A stretch of DNA of 64,000 nucleotides from contig CM041465.1 of NCBI GenBank assembly GCA_023213395.1, forward strand, positions 81,289,741-81,353,740, in the 5' to 3' direction. The notes below the pieces were generated by a model that worked only from the letters and a program-made list of their open reading frames with translations, was not told where the DNA came from and searched no databases. Made by a program: the position numbers and the translations under genes. Source of the stretch: Cycas panzhihuaensis. Taxonomy: Eukaryota; Cycadophyta. Shown here piece after piece: positions 11,105 through 24,274 of the stretch; position 1 is the first letter of the stretch, and each line of letters opens with the position of its first letter.

Positions 11105-14100
11105 AAGGAAAAGAAGAGAGCACAAGAGTTGTGCTATATTTATGGATATAAATGGAAAACGGAGCACTCTATCATGTACCCCCAAAAGAATAGGTATATG
11201 TTGTTGAAGTAGAAGATGATTTAGAAGACATACAAGAGGAGTCATAAGTAGATCTCTTAGATGACTAGAAATATAAAAAGGTTTTGAAAACATTGATACT
11301 AGATGATGAGCATCCCAAGATTTTAAGGATAATAATATTAGATATTCAATGACCTAACACCATTAAGGTATATAGATATATTTGAATATAGAAGCTATAT
11401 TATTGATATATCTTAGAAGTACATATAGCTTTATTAACATAGGCATCATGAGAAGACCAAGTATTTATATGAAGAAGTGTAGGCCTTTCAACATCTTAAT
11501 ATCATGAGTGTACATAGTTATATGTGATGGAGAAAAAAATCATAAACTACTTTAACTCAATAAAATATTATTTTACATGAACTTCTACAAATTTTAAATT
11601 AGAGGATTTGACATAGTACTTAGGGTTAAATGGCTAAAAACCTTGGGTATATATACCCCTAACCACTTAAAAATCTTTATCAATTTTAATATACATGGAT
11701 AATTAAACTAGTTATGAGGAATTCACACCCATTGATCCTTTATTATGCTAATAGAGAAGTTGGTAGAACTACTTTACAAGGGATATATTAGATTTATAAT
11801 TAAAATATTTGTGATTGAAAGGCAAGATCATAAGGATAAATTAAAATCCCATTAATAAGAATAGGTTGACTAATTATTAGACTAATATCAAGAAGATTTT
11901 TAGGGCTTACTAATCAAATTTCTTCCTTTTAGATGTGTGGAACATATTGTCAAGATTAAACCAGTAAGGATCCTATAATAGTCAACCCATATAGGTATAA
12001 CCATAAATAAAAGATAGAACTAGAAAGGCTAATATAATAACTCTAAAGAATAAGGATATCATCCTTAGCAAGAGTCTCTATGTGTCATCAATGGTTCATG
12101 CTAGAAAGAAGGATGGATCACTTAGGATGTTCATCAATTATTAGCTACCTAAGAAAGTAATAATACAAAAACTTTCTCATTTTATAAATTCATAATATAT
12201 CTAATTAACCACATGAATCCAAGAATTTTTAGAAATTAATCTTCATTTAATATACTACTAAAAGCTATTAGACCACAATGTATTGAAGGAAATCTTTTCA
12301 TATGCACTAAGGATTATTTGAATTTAAGATCATGTCTTTGAGACTTATAAATGTGCCTACCATATTCCAAGTGACTATGAATAAGATGTTCATACTATTC
12401 CTTAGATTATATAATTCGGTTCTCTTTAATGATATTTAGGTATACAATAAAACTTAAGAAGACAATCTTAAACACCTAGAAGCAACCTTGTAAACACTGG
12501 GGAATAATAAATTCTACATGAAGAAGTCCAAGTGTAGTTTTAATAAATAGATATTACAATACCTTATTAATGTCATTTCATAAGAGGGAGTGTAACTTAG
12601 AATATACAAGGTAAAATATATTCTTAACTCTACTACCTTGAAGAATGTCTCAAATGTATAAGGTTTTTAAGGCTAATTAGTTATCATAGAAACTTTATAA
12701 AAGGTTATATAATAATAGAAGGAGTGTTCACTAATTTATTAAAAAAGTACATATTTAGAAAGGATAATAATGTTGAGTAAAATTTAAGTCACCTCAAAAT
12801 AACCATAACCATAATACCATTCCTTGCCTTACTAGAATTTTTCTAACCCTTTATAGTAGAGTGCAATGTTTTAGGAATAATAGTTATTATAGTACTTCTA
12901 AAAAGTGATAGACTAATTAAATTTAAGAGTTAGAAGCTAAACGAGAGAGAGAGAGAGAGGAGTACATTTGATAAGGAAATACTCATGATCCTTCATGCCA
13001 TAGCTAAATGGAAATAATACCTACTAGGATGTAAATTCATAATAAAAATAGATTATCATAGCCATGATACTTCTTATAACAACTAAACCATTTAGAAGAG
13101 CAAAAAAAAAAAATGTAAGCAAGGCTTAAGACTATGACTATAAGATATCTTACAAAATGGGAAATGATAATGTGGTAATAAATGCTTCTTCTAAAAACTA
13201 TGAACAAGGGAACTACACAATGTTATTAATTATTTGACATTTTTTATTGGATGAACTCCATAAGGAGTACATCACTAATGAGGAAGCTAATGAAATCATC
13301 AAGTAATACAATGATGGCATGATAATAAAAAATTAATTTATTAATGATAATACCTTATTATACAAAAATAAGACATTCCTTTTAAGAAATTTAAATCTTA
13401 AGAATAAAATACTCTAGGACTAGCATTAATTTTATTTCTCTGTAGCTAACTTATAGTGCTCTATAGGATACTAAGCTCTCTACTAAAAATATCCATTGGT
13501 TATATGGTTTTTTAAAATAAATTATCTCTAGAAAAGATCCAAACTTTATTAGAAATTTCTAAAAGGGTCCCTTTAAACTAATAGTAATAAAGATCTCTAT
13601 AAACATAAGTTATGATTCTCAAATGGATGGATAATCCAAAATAGTTAATAAATATTTAGAGATATACTTACAATGTTATAATAGAGAAAATTAAACTAAA
13701 TAGGGGAAGTGAATCTATCTAATTAAATACTAGTATAACATTGACTACAATTTGATAATTCAAATGAGTCCCTTCATGTCTCTATATAAATATTAACCAC
13801 CAAAAATAGTGGATTATTTTCATATGATAAAATAAGCAATAACACCCTAGGAATTGGTTTAACAAGTAAAATGAAAACTCAAAGTAATTAAGAATAATTA
13901 CAATATAATAAGAAATCAAATGAAGCAGTAGGAAGATCAAAATTAAACTAAAAGAAAATTCAAAGTCAAAGACTAGGTGAATGTGCATATGCAACCTTAT
14001 AAGGAGGCACCTATAAGATAACAAGTGAAATTCAAACTCATACCTTGGTTCTACAAGTTGTTCTAGATAAGAAGGAAAGTAGGTGAGGTTGTATATGTAC

Positions 14101-14350
14101 TTAACTTACCCAATTACTATTGAATCCATGATGTATTCCATGCTTTAATTCTTAAGAAAAGGGTGGACCTAATGCCAATTCAGTAATAGAGTTACTTATT
14201 ACTAATGAATAAGGAAAAGTGATCTTAAAGCTACAAGGTATCATTAAGATATGGAAAGAGGGACTTTTACCTAAGAAAGTGATAGAATACCCTATCAAGT
14301 ATATGGGGATACCACTAGAGGATGTAATTTAAGATCCATAAGAGTTGTTT
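11105..14350 (+). pseudogene. EL3: decayed Ty3/gypsy chromovirus-like polyprotein
   Basis: No long frame survives, but the gypsy order is readable across frames. Nucleocapsid at about 11105-11160: RRAQELCYIYGYKW-TEH, matching the chromovirus LCY-C-KW--GH pattern with the second Cys changed to Tyr. Protease end at about 11598: RGFDIVLRVKWLKTLG. Reverse transcriptase at about 11940-12500: IKPVRIL, a HARKKDGSLRMFINY block, then EHLK-like and YMKKSKCSF, YLINVIS-EGV, then a GF-G block at 12650. RNase H at about 12840-13090: CNVLG, STFDKEILMILHAIAKWK-YLLG. NDNVVINASS at about 13160 matches the GKDNVVADALSR linker before integrase. At 14285-14345 YPIKYMGIPLEDVI-DP resembles a chromodomain core. It is the most degraded element in the window, so probably among the oldest. 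Confidence 0.8.
12943..12960. repeat. (GA)n microsatellite
   Basis: About nine GA dinucleotides inside the RNase H region of EL3. Confidence 0.95.
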
Positions 14351-15102
14351 ATCTCCATCTTATGGTTTATAGGTAAACCTCTTTTCTCAATAAGGACAGG
14401 GGTTGGTATTTGCCAAACTCCATATAGTAATATTTAAATAAAGGCTCATGAAATATTATTTCATAATATGTTTATTACTTCAACATATTCTTTATTAGAC
14501 TATATCCTTTAGGAGCAAAATTGGCTTTTCCCCTCCCTTTAATTTGATTATTTATTCTCTTTATTTAAGAAAATTATTCATTAATCTAGCTTCATTTTAG
14601 GTTCACTATATCCTCATTTTCTTTAGATAAATAAAGTTTCTTCATAGTATTCAAATATTATGTATGTAATATTCCAAGTTCTTAAAATTACTAGATATAT
14701 AACCTACATCTCTTGAAAGAGGTAATTTTCTTGGTTAGGAGAAAATCTTGTAATACCTATTTTCTAGCATCATAATTATAAAATATTAATTCTATGATAT
14801 AATCAAAACTAAACATTAAATAGTCTATATTATAGTTGGTACAATATTTAGTGGCTAGGGTTATAAATTGATTGCCATTGATCACCTCATTTTAGGTACT
14901 ATTTAAAAATATAAAATCATTAACATCTTTTAATTAAATGGAATAGACTATCCTTGCAATAAAGGCCTTTCTAATAATATTATTATACGTAATTAAGTAA
15001 GATGAAGCCATTTAACATTTCATGTGGTATAAGGATTTCTTATGGGATGAATTTCAGCATGAATATAAACAACCCATCTTTTATCTCCTACAAGAAATCA
15101 CC
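14351..15102. other. Unassigned DNA after EL3
   Basis: Expected to hold the 3' untranslated region and LTR of EL3, but no second LTR copy was found. No other motif seen. Confidence 0.4.
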
Positions 15103-15321
15103 TTAAAGTACCTACTCCTTTTTTTAATGAAGAAGATGTGCTCTATCTAGAGGTGGATGATAGTGTACCTCTTAAGGTATTTAATCCCATAGGTATCCTC
15201 CCTATCCTAGACACTTTGGAGGGAAGAAATCTAATGAATATATGGGAAACTTATACAAGTAATAAATCTATGACTAATAATCTTAAAATCTTATATATAA
15301 TGAATAACTATACTAAAATAA
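15103..15321. repeat. Duplicated host unit, copy 1, left part
   Basis: Matches 42881-43165 (ttaaag-acctactcc, aatgaagaagatgt, tgaataactatact). The right part of copy 1 is 33430-33715, displaced by EL4. A 90-codon open frame across this stretch (15138-15410) runs into the EL4 LTR and is not conserved in copy 2, so it is not called as a gene. Confidence 0.85.
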
Positions 15322-15705
15322 TGTTAAAAGATTCTAATATCTCCTTCATTTCTTCATACCTTTGTATGCTAAGATTTATATTATATAAAAGGACCCTTTT
15401 ATGTAATTAAATTACATTGGATAATGAGGTCGGGTCCACCTCTTATGCTATTAAGTTTGCATATCCCAATGCCTTGCAATCTTAGAAGATGGCTATAAAT
15501 ATTACCCTACACCTTTGTACTTTATGTTAGATTTAGATTAATGTGAAAGCTCTATCTGAGAGAGAGCCTATGATGTGGTAAATTCACCTGTACACTTGCA
15601 AGTTTATTTATCTTGAATATTTACTTGATTTGGTGATTATTTATTAATATTTTAATCACTATACTTAATTTAGGGTACACACATTTAGATCTTATTATTC
15701 TCACA
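15322..15705 (+). repeat. EL4 5' LTR (384 bp)
   Basis: Aligned end to end with 33041-33424, equal length. Confidence 0.95.
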
Positions 15706-15717
15706 TGGTATCAGAGC
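15706..15717 (+). other. EL4 primer binding site (tRNA-iMet)
   Basis: Exact TGGTATCAGAGC immediately after the LTR. Confidence 0.95.
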
Positions 15718-16534
15718 TAGAGCATGCTTGGTTTTAGAGTATTTTGGTGATTTTAAGCTTATTTACTCTATTTTCTTCATGTTTTATGGAAAATATGAGG
15801 TTTTTTATAGCGTTAGAGCTTATACACAAGTGGTTGAAAGAATTTTAGCCTTTCATAGTAGATTTTGAAGCTCATTTGCATCCATTTGGGGTTTACTTAG
15901 TTTTGTTGAAGAAAACCTATGAAAAGTCACATTTTTTACTTATTGCAATTATATTATTGATGATTTTTACTTATTGGAGCATTACTAGGGTTTGTAGTAG
16001 CCCTACACCTATTTCTAGTACTTGACAGAGGAGTTTTCTAACTATTTTTCACTTTATTCTTCATTGTATGGTCTATAGAGAACCCTAGATTTTGCTAACC
16101 TCGTTATCTCAATTTGGGGCATCATTTACAGTGCATCTATTCTAATAGCTTCCTTTGTGTCTTATGCCCCCCCTCTAAAATTTCACATTAATCAAACTCT
16201 ATTTAATATAGTTTCTAAAGTCTCGAAGCTCCGTGGGAGATGCACACCTCACGTGTTTGCCATGCGTTCATGAAAACTTAAAAAAAAAATATTTTTTTTC
16301 ATATTTTTATCATGTGGTTTGATACATCAGTGAGATGATATTAAATTAGATTTAAATCTCACTTTGAATCTACCTTAAGCCCCTTTTATTGGTCATATTT
16401 AGTCCTCATATAAACTCATAAAGTGCAGATTTTAAATCTCATTTAGTTATATTTGATTATTATTTATTTTGAAAAAATATTTAGCCTTTTTTAATAATTC
16501 TTCAAGTTTGCTAGCCCCCTAGTAGTGTCAGTAG
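15718..16534 (+). other. EL4 leader, part left of EL5
   Basis: Untranslated leader; no protein motif. Interrupted by EL5; continues at 27277. Confidence 0.75.
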
Positions 16535-16539
16535 GTGGT

Positions 16540-16847
16540 TGAAGGAAGGATGGATCTAGGGAATAAATCACTCACATGCATGTAGTGGCAATGAAGAACG
16601 AAAAAAATATGAAATAAGATATGGGAGAAAGCTTGGAGGTGAGAATGAATAATAACTTCCTCGAGATTTTGCATTTTATTATTGAGGGTGAGCATTAGGA
16701 TTAGGATTTTCCCACCTAATGATATGAATCCAAAATTACATCTAAATGCATATAAAGTGTATTTCATTAAGAGACTAACGCTAATAATATATCCTAAGGT
16801 CATATAATTAGTCTACATAAATGAATTTAATACATTAACCTCCTTCA
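16540..16847 (-). repeat. EL5 3' LTR (308 bp)
   Basis: TGAAGG start, TTCA end; about 311 bp in the partner copy and 312 bp in EL8. Confidence 0.94.
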
Positions 16848-16858
16848 ATCCCCCGCTT
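16848..16858 (-). other. EL5 polypurine tract
   Basis: Minus strand AAGCGGGGGAT before the 3' LTR. Confidence 0.7.
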
Positions 16859-17289
16859 AACGGTGGAAGGTCATTTTTGAGAAAATCTATTATATGAGGT
16901 CTTCATTTGAGCCTCATTATTACATTGAAATTCTAAATGACACTTTTGTAGGAAAACCCTCATGGGGAATAAAAACCCATGAACTTTCTAAGATCTATAG
17001 CCCATTTTATAAATCAAAATGGGTAAGGTGACTCTTTGATGTAGCCTGATAGCCAAGAAGCTTAAATGTACATCTTAATCTACTAAGTCTCCATATATCG
17101 TTTGGTTATCCCCTATGCCTTTTTGGGTTTTCATAGGTTCTAATTTTTTAAAACTAGTATAATTCTTATCCTTCCATGCCCACATGGGGTTTTCACAAAT
17201 AGGATAGAGTAAAGACTTACTCTTATTCTTTCATGCCTATAAGGGGTTTTCATGAAGAGAATAGAGTATGATGATCATGCCACCATCTT

Positions 17290-18780
17290 CTTTGATTAGT
17301 CAAAGATGGAGGCCCTAAGGTCGAGCTGCCTTTGGAACTGTTCAAACTTCACATTTTACAGTTGTTTGGTAAAGATATCTATCACTTGATCTGATATGGA
17401 GAAGTATTCCAGCTGAATTATACTATCATGAATAAGTTCCCTAATTCTATAGAATTTCGTACTTATGTGTTTAGTATAATAATAAAATACATGGTTTTTT
17501 TCCATACAGATTATTGACTAATTATCCACATGAAGACTCGTAGGACTTATTTGGATGATATTCAATGTTTCTAATAATTTTTTCAGCCATATAACCTCCT
17601 TACTGGTCTTAGAAGTAGTAATGTATTTAACTTCAGCAATTGAATTTGCAACTATCTTCTACCATTTGGATCTCCATGATATTGGTGTTGTTCTAAGAAA
17701 TATTATATACTTAGGTGTAGATATTCTTATATCTTTATCTCTTACAAAGTTTGAGTCTATGTATGCAAAAATCTTAAAGTCTAAATTAGGTTCATACAAC
17801 ATACCATATTTACTAGTCATCTTAATGTATCTCAACACTCACACTATTGTCTGCCAATGATTCTGCCTAGGATTTCTCATGTAACGAGCAAGAAAGCCAA
17901 TAGAGTATGCAATATCTAGCCTTGTATTGGTAGTGTAAACAAGTCTACCTACAAGTTTCCTATAGAGTATTACGTTTTCCTCCCTAGTGTTACCTTCAGT
18001 TAAGAGTTTGGTATTAAGGTCCATAGGTAAAATCACTCTTCAAGTATCTTCTAACTAAGACTTAGTTAGAAGACTATTGATGTATTTTTCTTGGAAGAGG
18101 AAATTTTTTTCATTCTTTTATGTTACCTCAATTCCTAAGTAATATTTCATCAAACTGAGGTCAAACAATTTGAACATTTTACCAAGGTCTTTCTTTAGCT
18201 GGCTTATTGCCTGTTCACTATTACCCGTTACTAGCATGTCATCCATAAAGATTATGAGATAAGTGACTTTATCCTTATAGCACTTGATGAATAATATTGC
18301 ATTAAGATCTTGGTAGTCATAAACCTTATATCTAAGTTACCTCATTCTTTCAGACAACTTGGCAAACTAAGCACGAGGAGCTTGTTTAAGGTTGTATAAG
18401 GACTTTTTGAGCCTACAAACCTTATGCTCTTAACCTTCGATCTCATATCCTTCTGGTTGAGCCATGTAAATTTCTTCTTCAATATCTCCATTAAGAAACA
18501 CAGTCTTAATATCGAGTTGGTGGATTTTCTAATCATATTGAGTAGCCAAGGCTATAAGAGTTCTAATTGTAGGCCACTTGGTTGTAGGTGCAAAGACTTT
18601 AATCTACTTGATGCCTTCCCTTTGTGTAAATCCTTTAGCTACCAACCTTGCCTTGTGTTTTTCAAGGGTGTCGCCTGATCTATATTTGTTTTTGAATACC
18701 CATTTATTTTAAACTACCTTTCTACCAAGTGGTAGATTAACGGGCTTCCATGTACCATTCTTGATAAGATATTGGTACTA
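17290..18780 (-). pseudogene. EL5 pol: reverse transcriptase and RNase H
   Basis: Read leftward: the RT entry has NKWVFKNKY followed by KHKARLVAKGFTQREGI (about 18720-18600). The active-site block is IIFMDDMLVTGN near 18240, an FMDD form of the YVDD/YMDD box. Then KYYLGIEV (about 18140) and the RNase H side with NVILYRKLVGRLVYTTNTRLDIAYSI-like sequence at 17970-17900 and a terminal DIFTKQL--VKFEQF near 17350. Stops are frequent. Function would be cDNA synthesis; this copy is dead. Confidence 0.88.
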
Positions 18781-19283
18781 TTCATTTATGGCATTTCTCT
18801 AAGTTGCATGCTTTATAACTTCTTAGTATATTAAAGGCCCTTTATTAAGAGTAAGGTGCAATTCTATTGGTTTAAGCTCAGTATATAATGATTCTTATAT
18901 CCTTGCTCTATGGGCACTTCAAGTGCTAGTTTTTCCTACCTCATCTAGTCATATGTCTTTATTAAGCTGGCAGGCTTCTTGATATCCTCGACCTAGGAAT
19001 GAAGTCCTCATTTTCGCAACTTCTTGGTTCTCATCTTGTTTATTAAAATGATTATTTTATGAGAAGGATGTTGATGTGCTTGAGGAAGATGGTTCTTCTA
19101 CCACTATTTTACTTTTGTCGACTGAAGATGTAGAGGATCATTCTTCTATAATGGCTTTACCTTTGCCAACTCTGCTATCTTCAAAGGATGGTGTTGGATG
19201 TGTACTCATCAGTTCAGAGTCACAACTTAAATCCTATGAGGGTCTATTGTCAGCTTCTAATATTTGGAGTAATTTATGTCTAT

Positions 19284-19300
19284 CCCCCCCCCCCCCCCCC
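19284..19300. repeat. Poly-C run (17 C)
   Basis: Uninterrupted C17 in an AT-rich setting, between the RT and integrase traces of EL5 (G17 on the coding strand). Confidence 0.95.
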
Positions 19301-19399
19301 AATTTTTAGAATCTGAACATCATACTTGATAACATGGTTATAGAAGTATGAGGGTACTTTAGAGTCCAGTTTAAGTAATTGATCCTCTGTTTCTATAAA

Positions 19400-20260
19400 A
19401 ATGACATCTCTGGTAATAATGATTTTTCATTATGAAGGTATAAAGACCTTATACCCTTTCTTGTCCATAGGGTATCCAACAAAGATGCCTTTAAGTGCCC
19501 TTGGCTAGAGTTCATTTTGATCTGTATCTAGAATATGGGAACAAATTTTGAAGTAGTAAACAATGGGGACTTGTCCTGACCACTTTTCATTAGGTGATTT
19601 TCCTTCCTTTGATAGGTTAATAGCATTGATATAATAAACAATTATCTAGATTTCTTTAGTTTATAGGTAGGCAGATACATTTTTGTATACCAACATAGCC
19701 TAAGCCATATTCATGATTATCTTGTTCATGCACTCGACAACTCCATTTTGTTGTGGGGTACCTGCTATTATTGTTTGATGCTTGATTCCATTGTCTCGAA
19801 GGTAACTTTCAAACTCATGTGAGGTATATTTGCCACCATTATTAGTTCAAAGATATTTGAGTTAATAACCTAACTCTTTTTTAGTGAGGACTTTGAATTC
19901 TTTGAATATACAAAAGGCTTTATCTTTTTTGAGTAGAAAAGCTAGCCATACTTTTCTAGTAAAATCATCAATGAAAGAGATATTATATAACTTGCCCTTC
20001 ACTGAAGGAATGGGCATTGGTCCACACATATTAGAGTGTACCAATTATATTGGATTGCTCAATTTCCATTAACTTTTACGAAAGGGTTGTCGATAAGATT
20101 TAACAATGATACAAGCTTCATATTTAAAGGGCTTAGAGGAGAACTTTGGAAGATTTGGAAGAGTGTTAGAAAGATCTCTAAGTCTATCAATATGAACATG
20201 GCCCATGTGAGCATGCCAAATAGCTTCTGGTGATAACATTGGATGGGTCAAGATAGAACT
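19400..20260 (-). pseudogene. EL5 pol: integrase
   Basis: GAG-pre-integrase at 20251-20069: IWHAHMGHVHIDRLRDLS with a residual C (YEACIIVKS). The integrase core follows: VHSNMCGPMPIP and FIDDFTRKVWLAFL (20044-19930), where the first catalytic Asp of the usual HSD is Asn. The second catalytic Asp is also Asn (NNGGKY near 19830), while the Glu is kept in NGVVE near 19750. Both Asp-to-Asn changes are G-to-A on the coding strand. The C-terminal part becomes unreadable near 19450. Confidence 0.87.
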
Positions 20261-20399
20261 AAATGTAAATTATTCATCAATACAAGGGCTTTAGGCACAA
20301 TGGGCTTCAGAAGATAGAGAGTTATTTGGTAAAAAGAGTTTACGAAAGAGATGTCCAGTTAAGACCACTTAATTAGTTGGAGGTTACATGACCTGGAGA

Positions 20400-22010
20400 G
20401 TCTGGTCATTTGCGGTTACATTCAGATCAAATCCATAAGAGACAAGTGTGAATAAGAAGAGTAGGTTTTGTTTAAGATTGGGTATATATAAGACACTAAG
20501 TAATGTAAAATCTTCTAAGCCTGGGAGTTTCAGGTGAATGTTACCAATTCCTTAAATAGGTTATTATGATTTATCAGCTATGTGAACAACTCCTTGAACA
20601 TTTGATTCAAATGTTTGATATAGACTACGATTATATATTATATGTTGAGTTGCTCTTATGTCCATGATCCATTGTCCTTTTATTGAAGCCACACTATTTG
20701 CAATTCCAATAGGGCTTGACATTAGAGAAGGGAATTCACAAGTGATATATGCACATTAAGCTTCAAAATATCTCTTGGGTGGTTAATAGAATTTGATATT
20801 GAAGATCCCTCAATTCTTTGAAAGTGTGCTTGTACAAAACCTACACCACTAAAGGATTCTTCACAAGTTTCTTCAACATTATAAGCTCAATGTTTTGGTT
20901 AGAATGTGGCCAACTTATAAGTGGTAGTTCAATAGTCTTTTACTAAGTGTCCTTTACAGTTACACTGATCACACATAATAGTTTGATTACCAGTCCCTAA
21001 AGAGGTACTACTTTGGCCAGACTGTCTTACTCTTTATTGAGGTGGCCCTTGGCCTTGAGACTGTTAAGGCTGTGACTGAGGGTTTGATTGACCTTTTGGA
21101 CAATTTCCCATATTCCTTCCTCTTCCTCTTACTTAGTTATTTTCTCTTCCATGAGAGGGACTTTGATTTTTTATGTAGCAAACTTCTTCTTCTACCTCAA
21201 AGGCTACATCTGGAAGAGAGTCAGAGACTACAACGTTGGTATCAAAGGTCTTGTCAAATTATATGAACTTCTTGGCAAATGCTTCGAAGTTGAGTATCTT
21301 CAATGTTCACTAGATTAAAGACTTTCAAGCAAGTTTTTATAATCAGGGACATGTAGACATGACTAGATCAAGAATTCCCAAGTGATACATTAGGTCTTAA
21401 AATCTTTACTAATTACCTATTTAATTGGTCGAAGGAGATTTATTGTCTCATGAGCTTGCCCCTTCTACATTTTTAATTTATTCATTTTTAGAATAAGATG
21501 AAAAAATTCTAAATCTAATTTGGTATCAAAGTTCTTCTTGAGAACTTTAAGGACCTTCCAAGCTGTATTATATTACTCTTCATTAATCAAGTTGTGTAAA
21601 GAGTGATCATTGATTAATAAAATTCCTACATGAATCTTTTCATCATCTATCTCCCATTGTAGTTTGGCTGTAGTATCTGTAGGAGCTATTAGGGTAGATC
21701 CACTAAAAGTAGGTGTTCTAGGTGTTACTGGTATGATGGGTGTAGGCTACAAGTGGGCTCTCCAAAGGCCTTCATACTTTACAATATTTTTAACTCTAAT
21801 GTACCACAAATCCCAATTTTCTTTGCTTTTCAATATGTACTTGACATTCTGCTTGAAATGAGATGACGTGGCAATGATGATGAAGTATAAGAGATGATAG
21901 AAGTATATGCCACTGACATGTGTGGCTAATACAACTGGCATAATAGGGATATAGAAATGAATGCTTATGATGAGAAGCAAGTAATGATTAAGTATTTTTC
22001 AACAACTATG
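20400..22010 (-). pseudogene. EL5 gag, zinc knuckle and protease region
   Basis: Gag begins around 21980 and contains SKENWDLWYIRVKNIVKYEGLW (about 21835-21770), the copia gag N-terminal signature, then a helix region to about 21450. The nucleocapsid at 20985-20935 reads CDQCNCKGHLVKDY: the last Cys of CX2CX4HX4C is Tyr. A protease trace near 20660 reads GQWIMDIRATQHI, where the usual DSGA has become DIRA, losing the DSG motif. Multiple stops. Confidence 0.82.
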
Positions 22011-22485
22011 AAAAATGAGTATAAGTAATGATACAAGAATGAGACCTAATGTAGAGCTGACAAAGAGTGGTGATGTGTCATACCACTAACCTCTAACGTA
22101 TGTCTAAATGTATGTGAGGTTTTGATGCCTAAGGCTTCTAGTATATGATTAGGGCCTTCATACGCGATACCTGCACCTACACTTGGTGATGAAATCTAAG
22201 TCACAATGGAGCCCAAGTACTCCCAGTCCTCACCTAGTTCATGAGTGAGTAGCTATATACCTCCTCTAAAGAGTAAAATGGTACATGCATATCCCACAAC
22301 TATGATGGATATTAGAGAGAGTTAATTTTAATCTCACATTAAGATTTTTAATTTTCTTGGGTAGTTATCAGGATTATCCTTGATTAAAGATCGTATGGCT
22401 AACTTGTCCCTCCACCATTATTCTAGTTAAGACTAGACCCAATATGAAACTCACACCTCTCTTAGGTCTTGGACTTTGTCTAACC
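22011..22485 (-). other. EL5 leader, part left of EL6
   Basis: No motif. Untranslated leader of EL5 between gag and EL6; continues at 25642. Confidence 0.6.
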
Positions 22486-22719
22486 TGTTGGAATATTAAT
22501 GTACATTTAATTCATCCCACATGCAAGTGGATTCCACTCTCACTATATTGACATGTATTATAAATACACAACATAGTATATCATATTATAATTGATTATA
22601 ATGATATTGTAATGATCTTTTGTTAATACAATGGAGGTACCTTAAGGGTACCATTCGATCCTATGGAGGTGTGTTTTATTCTATTTGTGAATATCTTATT
22701 GTAGCTCTATTTTCCAACA
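22486..22719 (+). repeat. EL6 5' LTR (234 bp)
   Basis: TGTTGG start, CCAACA end. Confidence 0.93.
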
Positions 22720-22731
22720 TGGTATCAGAGC
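22720..22731 (+). other. EL6 primer binding site (tRNA-iMet)
   Basis: Exact TGGTATCAGAGC directly after the LTR. Confidence 0.95.
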
Positions 22732-24274
22732 ACCCAGGTTAAGAGAGGTATTTTTGTTTGGTATTAGAGTAGTAATTTGGGAGGTGCCATAACGTTGAAA
22801 TTTCTAAAAAGTAATGGAAAAATTGAGACAAAATAGCTTGTTCTATAAAATTTGAGTGGTCACACTATAGATTTTGGGGTAAAAATATGAAAATTATGGC
22901 AGAATTAATTTTGGCTTGTATTTTTTCTGTCGCTATATTTTTAGGACATATTTACAACCTCAACTTCAAAGAGCCATAACTTTCACTACATGTATCCAAA
23001 TAACCTCAAATGTTTTTTGATTTTATGCATTTTAAATTCCCTTTGTAATGGAAGTGGTTTAAAGTTCATCAGAATTCAGAATAAAAAGATATTATTAAGT
23101 TATCAGAAGGTACTATTATAGCCCATAGAAACCCTAATTATGAAATTCTTAAAAGAAGCATAACTTTTTATATAGATATCAGAATTCAATTTCGTCTAAA
23201 CCGTTGGAATCGCATTTTATAGGCCATAATTTTCGTCCATATTTTATGTATTTTTGAGCTGTATTTTTCTTCAAAAATATTTTTTTTTAGAAATTTAAGG
23301 GTTTCATATTGATATGGTGATATGAATGAGCCAATGGTAATGAGGTGATATAAGTGTTTTATACTCTTAATTGGTGATAAAGTAGTGATATTTGGCATTG
23401 GTATAGTGCTATCTTGCATGTGATTTACATAAGTTGGGTGATTTTACAATATGAGGTGTTACGTATGTTGTGCATGTGAGAGTATTGTTGCAATGTGAGA
23501 TGATATTAAGTTATGTTGATGTGAATGTATTTCACACTCTATTGGTGATTTGAAGTACATGATGGTGATTGTTTAATGGAAAATCAAGTGCCTTTTTACA
23601 TGTGTTTATATGAGAGAGCTATTATGATGATGACATAGTATGGTGATGAAGCGACAGTACATGTGTTTGCATGAATGAGTTGGGTGGCATATGGTGACTT
23701 AGTGCTCCTTGGAATGTGATTTATGTGAAGAGACTTTATAGGCATGATAAGACTAATTTGAGGGCAAGAAAGATAGCGATATGAGGCAATGAGATGCTTG
23801 TTGAATGTGAGGTTAACATGACAAGATTGGGCAATTATTAGGCATGTTAAGAATGAGATCAAGCATATTTAATGATGTGTTCTAATTGATTGAATGGGAA
23901 AAGAAGGATGAGTTTCTTTTATTGAAGATACATGAGTTATAGAGAAACAAACTTTATTGAGTGGTGTTATGGCATGAGTTGTGTTTTGAGAAATTAAGTG
24001 AAGTGTGATCTGTCTTGATGATTTAATGGTGACATGAGGTATACATGATTCCTGTGAGATGTATGTGGTATAAGCTTTGATTATATGGTGAAAAAAGTGG
24101 TTTAGATATTCTTTGTATGTGACTATTTGATAATATGTAAGATGCATAAGGAAATGATGTAATGATGAAGTCAGTGATATGAGGGACATGAGACATGAGA
24201 AAGTTTGTTGAGATTGATGGGTGAATTTGTTGATTGAAAAAGGGATATAGTGTCAGAAAATAGCATTTACAATC
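22732..24274 (+). other. EL6 leader (1.5 kb)
   Basis: Untranslated. The first 260 bp and last 390 bp match the EL1 leader; about 22990-23885 is absent from EL1. This extra part has no recognised protein on either strand. Confidence 0.75.

Noticed and set aside
15138-15410. 90-codon plus-strand open frame
   Set aside because: Spans the border of EL4 and host DNA; the host part is not open in the duplicated copy at 42881.
17555-17860. 101-codon plus-strand open frame
   Set aside because: Antisense to the EL5 RNase H region, which explains the openness.
23596-24189. Minus-strand open frames of 88 and 106 codons
   Set aside because: Lie antisense in the EL6 leader, His/Ser/Thr-rich, with no conserved equivalent in EL1.
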